NCBI RefSeq assembly: GCF_026683955.1
Contig: NZ_CP113343.1
Coordinates: forward strand, 1,798,001-1,862,000
Direction: 5' to 3'
Length of the DNA stretch: 64,000 nt
Origin: Arthrobacter sp. MMS18-M83
GTDB lineage: Bacteria > Actinomycetota > Actinomycetes > Actinomycetales > Micrococcaceae
In this document: piece after piece, positions 9,128-17,742 of the stretch
How positions within the stretch are numbered: position 1 is the stretch's first letter
How the letters are laid out: every line of letters begins with the position of its first letter
Made by a program: the position numbers and the translations under genes
Notes under the pieces: generated by a model
Told to the model about the DNA's origin: nothing
The model's input: the letters and a program-made list of their open reading frames with translations, nothing else
The model's database searches: none

Positions 9128-10114
9128 ATGCAACAGGAACACTTGGAGAATGTGGTTCCAGGATCCAAGCAAGACGCGGTTCTGTGGTCGGAACCGACTG
9201 GCAGGATCCTAAATGTGCATCGGAATACCGACTGGCTTTTCATCCGCAGCACGGAGCCATTACTCAAGTGCCCTGTAATTGATTGCGAAGTGAAACTTGT
9301 CGCGGTTGACAGGCAGGGCACGCGCCATTTTCGAAATGCGCCAGGATCCGTTGATTGTCGCCACTTCACTTCCCGTAGAGCGGACCATTCCACAAGGGGT
9401 GGTGGTCCAATGTCCGCTGAGCACCTCTGGTATCAGTCGGAAATAGCCAAGCAGGTCCGTCGACGGGCTCAGCTTCAGGTCACAGTGGAGGACTATGAGT
9501 CCAATGCGGACCTACTCATTCTGAATGTGAAGACCAATCGCTCCGTTGCCATAGAGATTCAGCGATGGGACACGGACATGCGCGCTCGGACTGAGCATCG
9601 AATGTCATTGGGTCACGAAGTCATTTGGCTCATCACAGACTCAGCCAAGCTATCCCCCGAAACGCAACATCAGGTTTTTACGAATCGCGGCGCTTTCGTT
9701 CGTGTTCGGTCATTCTCCAAGCCGTACACGGCGCTCTCGCCCTGGGATCCCAACCAGCCTCGCACCACCCCGGTCATCGAGGTTTCGGGAACGATAGGTC
9801 GCCTGGATGCTGCCTCGAGCTGTATCCGCGCCACCCGGATGCCCCTGATGACGGTTCTCGAAGAGATTCTTGACGGAAAGCGTGAATGGATTTTTCCGGG
9901 GCAAAGCGTCTACAAAACAATTTCTGGAACCGGCCGAAAAGGCGGTTCGTGGGTCCGCCATATTGACTACGTCAACGCCCATATCCTTGCGTCAGGCCTG
10001 AGTATTCCCCTCCTTCCCGAGACATCTCACTATGGACGACTCTCAGGACCCATCCAAGCCGCACCCCAAGTCCTTGAAGATGGGATTCGACCCGCTACTC
10101 GAGAACAAGTTTGA
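9128..10114 (+). CDS. CoiA-like nuclease with N-terminal zinc-finger-like segment
   Basis: The 328-residue protein resembles CoiA-type proteins. Cysteines C48, C53 and C77 and H79 (DCRHF) suggest a zinc finger. A PD-(D/E)XK-type core has SAEHLWYQSEI near 96-106, D128 (NADLLI) and E143/Q145 (AIEIQ). The phrase GHEVIWLITD matches the following strand of that fold. CoiA proteins act on incoming single-stranded DNA in competent bacteria; homologues also sit in mobile islands. It is divergent from the helicase gene with only 78 bases between starts, so the two probably share a control region. Function in this organism is inferred. Confidence 0.68.
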   Translation: MQQEHLENVVPGSKQDAVLWSEPTGRILNVHRNTDWLFIRSTEPLLKCPVIDCEVKLVAVDRQGTRHFRNAPGSVDCRHFTSRRADHSTRGGGPMSAEHLWYQSEIAKQVRRRAQLQVTVEDYESNADLLILNVKTNRSVAIEIQRWDTDMRARTEHRMSLGHEVIWLITDSAKLSPETQHQVFTNRGAFVRVRSFSKPYTALSPWDPNQPRTTPVIEVSGTIGRLDAASSCIRATRMPLMTVLEEILDGKREWIFPGQSVYKTISGTGRKGGSWVRHIDYVNAHILASGLSIPLLPETSHYGRLSGPIQAAPQVLEDGIRPATREQV

Positions 10115-10202
10115 GCGCACCTGGTTTGGCGCATTCAAGTCGTAGGCGTCATCCAATCCGGCTGTCTGCGCACAAAACCGGGGCCCCTGCCCACCCGCTG
10201 TC

Positions 10203-10685
10203 GTGCCCCTCCGCACCGCTGTGCAGACCGAGTACTCCCTGTGGGAACGGGAGCCCGAAACGAAGGTCTTCCCGGTCCTGGCTGAGCTGGGCATCGGATT
10301 CGTTCCGTACAGCCCTCTCGGGCGCGGGTTCCTAACCGGACAGCTGCGCAGCGAGGCGGACTTCGCCGAGAACGACTACCGACGGCACTCCCCTAGGTTC
10401 CAAGGCGACAACTTCAAACGCAACCTCGAGCTGGTGGACCGGGTGAAGGAACTCGCAGACCAGAAGGGATGCACCCCGGGGCAGCTGGCACTCGCCTGGC
10501 TGCTGGCACAGGGCGAGCACATCGTCCCGATCCCCGGCACCAAGAAGCGCGAACGCCTGGCAGAGAACCTGGAGGCCATCGCCGTCGAACTCTCCGAAGA
10601 GGACCTCAAGCGCCTCGATGAACTCGTCCCGGCAGGGTCAGCTGCCGGAGACCGCTACCCCAACATGGGCAGCATCGACGGCTAA
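10203..10685 (+). pseudogene. Aldo/keto reductase, 3' fragment only
   Basis: The frame reads [43 protein letters not shown] and ends at GSIDG, which is the C-terminal half of a roughly 330-residue NADP-dependent aldo/keto reductase. The first half, with the catalytic D-Y-K-H tetrad, is missing. Similarity begins abruptly near 10205, directly after the CoiA-like gene and about 90 bases of unassigned sequence. This marks a recombination junction and probably the right border of the accessory island. A full copy or the front half may lie left of the window. Confidence 0.85.
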
Positions 10686-10695
10686 GTCCGGGCCC

Positions 10696-11631
10696 CTAGC
10701 CAGCAACCGCTTCTTTACCGAGCACCACGTTCACCGGCGCCTCGCCGGCTTGCAGCAACGAAATCTGCTTCTTGATGAGCCGGACCATCCGGGGGAACAT
10801 CGCCGAGCTCGCCCCGCCCACATGGGGCGTGATCAGCACACCAGGCGCCGTCCACAAAGGATGATCGGCGGGCAACGGCTCCGGGTCGGTCACATCCAAA
10901 GCAGCCCGTAGCCGTCCCGACGACGTCTCCCGTAGCAAGGCTTCCGTGTCCGCCACAGGACCCCGCGCCACGTTCACCAACAGCGCGCCGTCCGGCATGG
11001 CCGCGAGGAACCGGTCATCCACCAGCCCGCGGGTCTGCTCGGACAACGGCACGCTGACCACTACGATCTCGTGCAGCGGCAATTGCTCATACAGCGCATC
11101 GATGCCGAGGATCCGGCCGTGTTCATCGTCCCGTTCGCGGCTGGCCATCCGCGTCACGTGCGTTTCGAACGGCAACAGCCTGGCTTCAATGGCCTTCCCC
11201 ACTCCCCCGTAGCCCACCAGGAGAACACGGCGGTCCGCCAAACTGGGGCGCTGCCCGGCACCCCACGTACCAGTCGCTTGGTTCCGCACAAAGTCCGGAA
11301 TGCCGCGCTGGCTGGCGATCATCATTCCCAAGGCGAGTTCCGCCGTCGACGTCTCATGGACTCCTGCCGCGTTGGCGAAAACGCAACCCGACGGCAAAAC
11401 GTCAGCGACGCCGTCGTACCCGATCGACTGGCTCTGCACCAAGCGGACCGTCACGCCATCCAGTGCCGCGAGGGCATCTGGCCGGCCCATGTAGGGCGGC
11501 ACCAGAAGGTCGAAGTGGTCCGCCGGCGCGGGACCAGCCAGGTCCCACACCACAAACTCGACGTCGGCGGAAGGCCCCATGGCGTCCAGAAGTTTCCGAT
11601 CGGGCAGGCAGACCCTCAGCCGGACCGTCAC
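10696..11631 (-). CDS. D-isomer-specific 2-hydroxyacid dehydrogenase
   Basis: The enzyme reduces 2-oxoacids or oxidises D-2-hydroxyacids with NAD(P)H. The 311-residue length is normal. The dinucleotide loop GYGGVG lies at residues 140-145, and the expected catalytic residues are R223 (VARGP), E251 (DVTDPEPLP) and H270 (ITPHVGG). The start is a GTG at 11631 without a clear Shine-Dalgarno, so an alternative start is possible. The substrate cannot be read from the sequence. It stands alone, convergent with the truncated aldo/keto reductase. Confidence 0.9.
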   Translation of the reverse strand: MTVRLRVCLPDRKLLDAMGPSADVEFVVWDLAGPAPADHFDLLVPPYMGRPDALAALDGVTVRLVQSQSIGYDGVADVLPSGCVFANAAGVHETSTAELALGMMIASQRGIPDFVRNQATGTWGAGQRPSLADRRVLLVGYGGVGKAIEARLLPFETHVTRMASRERDDEHGRILGIDALYEQLPLHEIVVVSVPLSEQTRGLVDDRFLAAMPDGALLVNVARGPVADTEALLRETSSGRLRAALDVTDPEPLPADHPLWTAPGVLITPHVGGASSAMFPRMVRLIKKQISLLQAGEAPVNVVLGKEAVAG

Positions 11632-11731
11632 CGGTAAATCACCAGATTGATGTTCACAGGACGCAGCGCGGTTTCGCTCATTCTTTTCCCGTCTCCCTTA
11701 GCTCCGGCGAAGCGCTTGTTCGAGTTGTTAC

Positions 11732-12556
11732 TCAGGGGCAGGAATAGTCGTAGTCGAGTCCGGAGGACACGTACTGGGTCACAGACACCCGGCTTCCAGA
11801 CGTAAGGCCAGGCACAGAACAATTGGACTTCGCTCCGCGCAAGGTATTGGCACCGGGAAGCCAACTCGGCGGCCCAGCCAGCGGACTGCTGGTGGGCACG
11901 GTTCCGGCGATGGTTCCCCACTGACTTGCGGTCGAATAGATCCCGACACCTGCGCCGGCAGCGCCGGAAGTGATGCTCTTGAAGTAGGTGGCCATTCCTT
12001 CAAGGTCGGCCCTGTTCAGTGCCGTGGTGGTCTGCCAACTGTTGCCGGTTTCCACATCGAGCCACCAGAAATAGTTCCCGGGGTTGTTCACGCCGCGGAT
12101 GGTGGCGTCGTCGTACGCCTTCGCGTAGCCGTACATGTAGGAGCAGGCAAGATCGACCGCACCGCCGCACGTCCCGTAAGGATTGGCGATCTGTGTGCCG
12201 GCGTAGGTGTTCGACGACGGCCACCACGAGCCTGCGAGTCCCGGATTGGCGGTGTTCACGTACAGGGCCACCTTGGGCTGCGCTGTTCCTCCCGTTGAGC
12301 CAGCCGCCCAAGCCAGTTGCTGAGCCAAGCAAGGGTTGGTGTTATTGGCCAGGCCGCCGGTAACGCCCACGATCGCAAACGCTTGCCCCGCCGGGAGGCT
12401 TTTGCCGCACTGTGGCCAGGAAACATCGTTGCCGATCAAACCCTGAGTCCGGGGAGGCGGGGCCGCTGCTGCAGGAGCCATCCCCGCCAGCGACAGTCCA
12501 AGAAGGGCCAGGAACGTGCATGCCATCTTCATTCCAAAGTGCGCCATGCGCCCCAT
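11732..12556 (-). CDS. Secreted glycoside-hydrolase-like (DUF1906/GH25-type) protein, copy A
   Basis: The 274-residue protein begins with a signal peptide (hydrophobic run to about residue 31, ending APAAAAPPP). The mature part starts NDVSWPQCG and includes GVTGG, ALYVNTANPG, FWWLDVETGNSW and VGIYSTASQWG. These fit a TIM-barrel glycosidase-like fold related to GH25, with the DVE acidic pair in the usual catalytic strand. It is probably exported and acts on the wall or on extracellular polymer; no enzyme activity is proven for this group. A close paralogue lies at 19182-20099. Several Met codons near the start (12556, 12547, 12532) are possible. Confidence 0.78.
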   Translation of the reverse strand: MGRMAHFGMKMACTFLALLGLSLAGMAPAAAAPPPRTQGLIGNDVSWPQCGKSLPAGQAFAIVGVTGGLANNTNPCLAQQLAWAAGSTGGTAQPKVALYVNTANPGLAGSWWPSSNTYAGTQIANPYGTCGGAVDLACSYMYGYAKAYDDATIRGVNNPGNYFWWLDVETGNSWQTTTALNRADLEGMATYFKSITSGAAGAGVGIYSTASQWGTIAGTVPTSSPLAGPPSWLPGANTLRGAKSNCSVPGLTSGSRVSVTQYVSSGLDYDYSCP

Positions 12557-12627
12557 GGTACGCCCGCCCTCCCCGTCCCTCGGAAATGCACCGCCCTCCC
12601 CGGCGCCAAGAAGTCCGCGCCCCGCGG

Positions 12628-13188
12628 CTACTCGGCCGCGGGCTCGCCTTGCTTGACCAAAGCAGCCTCAAGGTTGATTTTCACCTTGTCGCTCACTAGG
12701 AAACCGCCGGTCTCCAGGGCTGCGTTCCAGGTCAGCCCAAAGTCCTTGCGGCTGATCTCGGTCTCGGCGGAGAACCCGGCGCGGGTGGCGCCGAAAGGAT
12801 CAACGGCGACGCCGGTGAACTCCACTTCCAGCTCCACGGGCTTGGTGATCCCGCGGATGGTGAGATCGCCCGTGAGCGTGTAGTCCTCGCCGTCGCCCTC
12901 CACGCTGGTGGCCCGGAAGGTCATCTCCGGGAACGCCTCGACGTCGAAAAAGTCGGCGCCGCGGACGTGGCCGTCTCGGTTGGCATCGCCGGAGTCGAAG
13001 CTCGCGGTCTTGACCGTTGCGTGGAGGGACGCGTCGGCCAAGGACTCGCGCACCCGGGCCTCGGCACTAGCCTCGGTGAAACGGCCGCGGACCTTGCTGA
13101 TGCCCGCGTGCCTCACGCTGAAACCAATCTCGCTGTGGGACATGTCCAGCAACCAAGTGCCGGAAGTCAGGCCTGAGGGAAGAGTCAT
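12628..13188 (-). CDS. YceI family lipocalin-like protein
   Basis: The 186-residue protein has the YceI pattern: WLLDMSHSEIGFSVRHAGISKVRGRF at the front, SFDSGDANRDGHVRGADFFDVEAFPEM in the middle and DLTIRGITKPVELEVEF later. YceI domains bind isoprenoid-like lipids in a beta-barrel. There is no signal peptide, so it is cytoplasmic. The ATG at 13188 follows AGGAGATCCACC. It is divergent from the DUF2254 gene, with about 95 bases between. Confidence 0.93.
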   Translation of the reverse strand: MTLPSGLTSGTWLLDMSHSEIGFSVRHAGISKVRGRFTEASAEARVRESLADASLHATVKTASFDSGDANRDGHVRGADFFDVEAFPEMTFRATSVEGDGEDYTLTGDLTIRGITKPVELEVEFTGVAVDPFGATRAGFSAETEISRKDFGLTWNAALETGGFLVSDKVKINLEAALVKQGEPAAE

Positions 13189-13282
13189 GGTGGATCTCCT
13201 GATTCGAAAGAATTTCGCTTGGATCGATCCCTTCTACCCTTATTGAGCTCCTCAATGAAGTCAAGGAACCCGGCGCGGCCCC

Positions 13283-14650
13283 TTGACTGGCGGGGACCGT
13301 CGGCCGAGAGTGTCACATGTGAGGCGTGAGGCCGTTCGGGAGTATCTGGCGAGTGCCCTGTGGGCGATGCCGACGTGCGCCGTCGTCCTCGCGATCATCG
13401 CGGGGGCGGGCCTCTCCGCGGTACAGCTCGGCCCGGAGTCGCCCCTCGCCGTCCTCCTCTTCCAAGGGACGTCCGACGACGCGCGGAACCTGCTCATCGG
13501 GATCGCGAGCACAATGGTCACGGTCATCGCCGTCGTGCTCGGGCTCACTGTCGTGGCCCTGCAGCTCGCGTCGACGCAGTTCAGCCCTCGGCTGCTGCGG
13601 AACTTCCTGCGCGACATCCCCAACCAAGTGACGCTCAGCGCGTTCGTTGCCACGTTCGCGTACAGCACGGCAGGGCTCTACACAGTGGGAATCGCAGCCG
13701 GTCAGCGCACCGAGAACTACCCCCGCCTCGCGGTGAGTGGCGCATTGCTGCTGTTGTTCGTGAGCATGGTCATGCTCGTCTTCTTCGCCCACCATCTGTC
13801 GCATTCGATCCAAGTGGACCAAGTCATGAAGGGCGTCGAGAGGGCCACGCTCAAGGTGATCGAGAGGTCGTTCGTCCCGGGCGATCCCGCTATTCGCATG
13901 CCAAACCCACCGCCCGGCGCCACGGCCTTGCTGGTACCGCAGTCAGGATATGTTCAAGCCTTCCATGCCGAGGCGTTCGTCGGGGTGCTCGCGAGCCAGG
14001 GCCTCACTGCCCGTATGGTGCCCATGGTCGGCCGGCACGTCATCGCCGGATCCCCGCTCGCCTGGGTCTGGGAGGGCACCGGCGACGGCGAACATCCCCT
14101 TGCCCCCGACGCCGGCGCTGAACTGCGCCGGGCGCTCGCTCAGAGCGTTCGGATCGGTTACGAACGGACCCTTGAGCAGGACGTCGCCTTCGGGATCCGG
14201 CAACTCGCCGACGTCGCGTCCAAGGCGCTCTCGCCCGCCATCAACGACCCCTACACCGCGAACCAAGCGGTGGACCATCTCGGCTCGATCCTCGCTGCCC
14301 TCTCACTACGACAGCACGGCCCGCAGGCCGTGGTGGACGCGCAAGGCACCGTGAGGCTGCACCTACCGGCTCGGGATTTCGGCTATCTCGTGGATCTGGC
14401 CCTCGGACAGGTGCGGCGGTACGGCGCGAACGAGCCTCGCGTGGTCCGGGCACTGCTGCGTGTGTGCCGCGATCTCGTGTGGTTCGGCGACGCGGCCCAC
14501 CACGCCGTCGTGCGTCAATACGTCGAGACCCTCCTCAGCGATGTGGCCCGGCTCGTGGCCCAGCCAGCCGATCGCGAACCCCTTCTCGCGGAGGGGGCGG
14601 CGGTACTCAAGGCGTTCGACGTCGCGGACGGACCCGGTGGCACCACCTAG
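13283..14650 (+). CDS. DUF2254 membrane protein
   Basis: The protein is up to 455 residues long, with about four N-terminal membrane segments, for example at residues 28-48, 70-90, 117-140 and 149-172. The family pattern NLLIGIASTMVTVIAVVLGLT and LASTQFSPRLLRNFLRD is clear. The soluble C-terminal half includes DVASKALSPAINDPYTA, also typical of DUF2254. The function of this family is unknown. The frame opens with TTG at 13283; internal GTG codons near 13316 may be the true start. It ends 17 bases from the convergent permease gene. Confidence 0.85.
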   Translation: MTGGDRRPRVSHVRREAVREYLASALWAMPTCAVVLAIIAGAGLSAVQLGPESPLAVLLFQGTSDDARNLLIGIASTMVTVIAVVLGLTVVALQLASTQFSPRLLRNFLRDIPNQVTLSAFVATFAYSTAGLYTVGIAAGQRTENYPRLAVSGALLLLFVSMVMLVFFAHHLSHSIQVDQVMKGVERATLKVIERSFVPGDPAIRMPNPPPGATALLVPQSGYVQAFHAEAFVGVLASQGLTARMVPMVGRHVIAGSPLAWVWEGTGDGEHPLAPDAGAELRRALAQSVRIGYERTLEQDVAFGIRQLADVASKALSPAINDPYTANQAVDHLGSILAALSLRQHGPQAVVDAQGTVRLHLPARDFGYLVDLALGQVRRYGANEPRVVRALLRVCRDLVWFGDAAHHAVVRQYVETLLSDVARLVAQPADREPLLAEGAAVLKAFDVADGPGGTT

Positions 14651-14667
14651 CTAATACGGTGGGTGCG

Positions 14668-16077
14668 TCATTCGATTTCCGCTTCCGCGGCTGCGTTGCG
14701 GATGCCGCGGGGACGTCCTGCTTTGGTCCAGGCCCAGTAAAGGAGGCCTGCGATGGCGAGCGCAGCGGCGAGGCTGGCGATGGGGAAACCGCGGGAGAGG
14801 TTGGCAATGAGGGTGAAGGCCACGACGAGGGCTCCGACGGTGTTCAGGATGAGGAATCCCGGTTGGCGGTCCTTACGGGCAAAGAGTGCCATGGAGACCA
14901 AGCCGGCGAGGAAGCTGAGGAAGACCGAGACGGCGTAGAAGAGGACAAGCACCTGGTCGTTGCCTCCGGCGATGGCGGTGACGGCTCCGGCCAGGACGAT
15001 GAACAGGGCGACGCCCCAATAGGGCGTGTGGTGTGCGTTGGTGCGGCCCAGGGAAGGAGGAAGGATGCCGACCGTCTCCCCGTTGCGGTTGATGTGGCGT
15101 GCCAGAGCCTTGAGTAGGCCAGGTCCAGCCTGGAAGCCTGAGGAAGCCGCCGAGAGCAGCAGCAGGGCAGTGACGAGCTGGAAGGCGGCGAACACAGGCT
15201 CCGGGGTAGCGAGGCGGGCGAGTTCGGCGATCTGCGTGCTGTCTTCCGGAGGGATGCCTACTTGGAGTTGGGTGGCCTCCAGGGCGAGGCCCAGAGTTAT
15301 GATCCCGACGACGGCGAGGGTCAGCCAGAGGGTGAGCTGCCCGAAGCGGCGCTTCCCGGCGTTGTCGAGCTGCCCGAGCTGGGCAACCGCCGAGGTCGCC
15401 GCTTCGACGCCGGTGGCCATGGCCATGGCGACGGGGAAGGCAAGCGCCACGGCAAGGACCGGCGCATGCCCTGGAGCGCCGGTGATCGTGCCAACCGGTC
15501 GAGGCGCTGCGCCGAGACCGTCCAGAAGGACGACGGCGGAAACGACGATGAAGGCCACAGTCATCGCCGCGAAGACCAACCGGCCCAAGTGTCCGAACCA
15601 GCTCGCAGCACCGACGAGGACCACCAAGCCCAGCCCGAGCAGCAACCGCCAGGGGGCAAGTGCCGGGAAATAGGCGATCACTGCCGAGGAACCAGCAGAG
15701 ACGCTGATCGCGATGGTGAGCACGAAATCCACCACCAGCGCCCCGATCGGGATGAAGGACCAGCCGTCTCCGAAGGCTTCACCCACGGCGGCGGACGCCC
15801 CGCCGCCTCTCGGGTAGCGGGCGATAAGTTGCCGGTAATTCACGATGACCAGGGCGACGATGGCCACCACTACGACCATCGTCGGGCCCAGCAACGCCAA
15901 ATCACCGTTCAGGGCGCGCAGAGCGGCTTCGATGGCGTACGCAACAGAGGAGACAGGGTCCGCCATGACCGCGAAAGCAAACGCCAACAGCAGCGCGGTG
16001 CGCGAGCGCAATGCTCTGCCAAGACCACCTTTGATGGACGCTCGGCGCTGAATTTTCACGGGGTTCTCCGGTTCCAT
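14668..16077 (-). CDS. APC-superfamily amino acid/polyamine-type permease
   Basis: The 469-residue protein has about 12 hydrophobic segments. The first reads LLLAFAFAVMADPVSSVAYAIEAAL, the helix-breaking pattern expected in membrane segment 1 of APC permeases, and NYRQLIARYPRGGGASAAVGEAFG follows as the conserved stretch around segment 3. It should import an amino acid or similar small organic compound; the substrate is not evident. It is convergent with DUF2254, and the shared space of 17 bases shows no separate terminator. Confidence 0.85.
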   Translation of the reverse strand: MEPENPVKIQRRASIKGGLGRALRSRTALLLAFAFAVMADPVSSVAYAIEAALRALNGDLALLGPTMVVVVAIVALVIVNYRQLIARYPRGGGASAAVGEAFGDGWSFIPIGALVVDFVLTIAISVSAGSSAVIAYFPALAPWRLLLGLGLVVLVGAASWFGHLGRLVFAAMTVAFIVVSAVVLLDGLGAAPRPVGTITGAPGHAPVLAVALAFPVAMAMATGVEAATSAVAQLGQLDNAGKRRFGQLTLWLTLAVVGIITLGLALEATQLQVGIPPEDSTQIAELARLATPEPVFAAFQLVTALLLLSAASSGFQAGPGLLKALARHINRNGETVGILPPSLGRTNAHHTPYWGVALFIVLAGAVTAIAGGNDQVLVLFYAVSVFLSFLAGLVSMALFARKDRQPGFLILNTVGALVVAFTLIANLSRGFPIASLAAALAIAGLLYWAWTKAGRPRGIRNAAAEAEIE

Positions 16078-16164
16078 GACAGACCTATCGATCTGCCGAC
16101 CAGACTTCCCGGCTCACCCTGAATGCCTCCCGCCCGCTGCTAGGAGCGCGGGCGGGAGACGCTA

Positions 16165-16995
16165 CTACATCCCGAGCCCGGGGACCATCCCCGGCGCAAA
16201 GGCGACAAACACCGCAATCAGGCCTAGCGCCACCGCAACCGAACGGTTGGCGAGCCGTTTCCACGGGAGCATCTTCTCAAGCGCAATGAACGCCCCGACC
16301 ACGGCCATCCACCCGACGCTCATCACGCCGAGCGCGAAGAGCGCCACCATCAACGCCCAGCAGCAGGCAACGCACCATGCGCCGTGCTCGAGTCCAAGGC
16401 GCAGCGCACCAATGGGCCCGTAGCGGATGCGGTGCAGGATGAAGTCCATGGGCGTCCTGCATTTCATCAGGGAAACGTTCTTCGCCGGCGTGAGCTGGTA
16501 GACCGCCGCGGCAAAGATCACTCCCGCAGCCAGATAGCGACCGCCAGGATCAGACGAGAACAAGCCAGGGACCAGCGCCGCCACCGCTGTGTAGAGCGCG
16601 TAGGCGGCGAGGCCGAAGATTGTCCACGAAATCAGGTAACCGGCAACGAACACGGCCGTAGACCCTGACGGAGCGTATCGTCCGGTTTCGCGGCGGTGCT
16701 CGGTGATCCGGGCGTAGGCAACCACCATCGGAGCCACCGACGGAAACATCATCGCCGCCAGCATCACAACCCAGGTGGTGAGGAAGAAGCCCAGTGGTCC
16801 CGGGTCTGTCCAACGCCCCATGTCCATCCCGGACATTTGCACGGCCGAAACGATCCAGCTCACCCCTGCGAGGACGAGCAGAACCGCGACCAAACCGGCC
16901 TCGCGCAGATCAACGCGGAAAACTGTGGCGCGCGCGGTGGAGCGCGCCACAGTTCCCGGGTTCAACCTTCTGCGCGGCACGTGCCCGGCCGTCAT
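16165..16995 (-). CDS. DUF2182 integral membrane protein
   Basis: The 276-residue protein has about six hydrophobic segments and the motif HGAWCVACCWALM near residue 203, plus MKCRTPMDFIL before it; both are hallmarks of DUF2182, described only as predicted metal-binding membrane proteins. A Met-rich segment (MSGMDMG) also suggests metal ligands. Its ATG overlaps the DUF1326 stop as ATGA, so the two are translationally coupled and probably act together. Transport or handling of a metal is a guess from Cys and Met placement. Confidence 0.85.
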   Translation of the reverse strand: MTAGHVPRRRLNPGTVARSTARATVFRVDLREAGLVAVLLVLAGVSWIVSAVQMSGMDMGRWTDPGPLGFFLTTWVVMLAAMMFPSVAPMVVAYARITEHRRETGRYAPSGSTAVFVAGYLISWTIFGLAAYALYTAVAALVPGLFSSDPGGRYLAAGVIFAAAVYQLTPAKNVSLMKCRTPMDFILHRIRYGPIGALRLGLEHGAWCVACCWALMVALFALGVMSVGWMAVVGAFIALEKMLPWKRLANRSVAVALGLIAVFVAFAPGMVPGLGM

Positions 16996-17609
16996 GCCCT
17001 TCCCTTGGGGGCGCCTTCAGCCATCTCGCTTGCGTAGGTGAATTCCCCGCTCTCGCCATAGATCCCGTCGAAGTCCAGGTCGAAGAGATCCGAGTGCCCC
17101 GGCGCCTTCCCGATCATGTAGTCGGCAGCGAAGGCGTACATAGCGTTCTTGACAGTGGTGACACCGCCACCCGGTCCGGGCAGCGTCTCAAGGGTGAAGT
17201 TCACGCGGTCTCCCACTTTGCCGGACGGGTTATCGCCATCCGAGAAGGTGACACTGGCTCTCTGGACGCCCAACCATTCGCCATACAAAGCCGCCAGATC
17301 CCCGAACGGGCCGCCAACCTCGCCGTGCAGAATGCTTTCGAGGGCGGTCGCCTGCCCGTCCGATGCTCCTTCATCGAGGACGACTCCGATCCTCCAGCCG
17401 CCCGCGGTGAGGTGCGACGGGAAGAAGTTGACGAAGGCAAAGTCGACACCCGAAAGATCGGTGTCATCGAGCTTCCCAGCCGCAACATGGAACACAGCCA
17501 CGCCACGGCACTCGCCGTTCGTACTGTTGGGCCTACCGTCCACCGGGCACGGACAGATCAACGCGCAACTACAATTGGCTACATATTTCCCGGACATTTC
17601 CCACGACAT
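16992..17609 (-). CDS. DUF1326 cysteine-rich protein
   Basis: The 205-residue soluble protein begins with a cysteine cluster, C13, C15, C19 and C21 (ANCSCALICPCP), and C34 (GECRG). The rest is predicted mixed alpha/beta and ends without a membrane segment. DUF1326 has no established function. It is the first gene of a two-gene unit with DUF2182 (4-base overlap). The paired cysteines suggest metal binding or redox chemistry on the cytoplasmic face next to the DUF2182 membrane protein. Confidence 0.85.
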   Translation of the reverse strand: MSWEMSGKYVANCSCALICPCPVDGRPNSTNGECRGVAVFHVAAGKLDDTDLSGVDFAFVNFFPSHLTAGGWRIGVVLDEGASDGQATALESILHGEVGGPFGDLAALYGEWLGVQRASVTFSDGDNPSGKVGDRVNFTLETLPGPGGGVTTVKNAMYAFAADYMIGKAPGHSDLFDLDFDGIYGESGEFTYASEMAEGAPKGRA

Positions 17610-17742
17610 TGAGGACTCTCCTCGCTAGTTCATTCGACTAGCGGAGCTCCCCCAGAGGCAGCGCCGAAAACACTTACAACGAGACCACGAACCTCGTAAG
17701 GCCGAGATTATTCCCGCCTCATTTGAGTGTCAATAAGCTTTG

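Noticed and set aside
5831..10114. Assignment to a named defence system such as DISARM, Gabija or Zorya
   Set aside because: The required partner genes (methylase, OLD-type nuclease, Zor membrane proteins) are not present.
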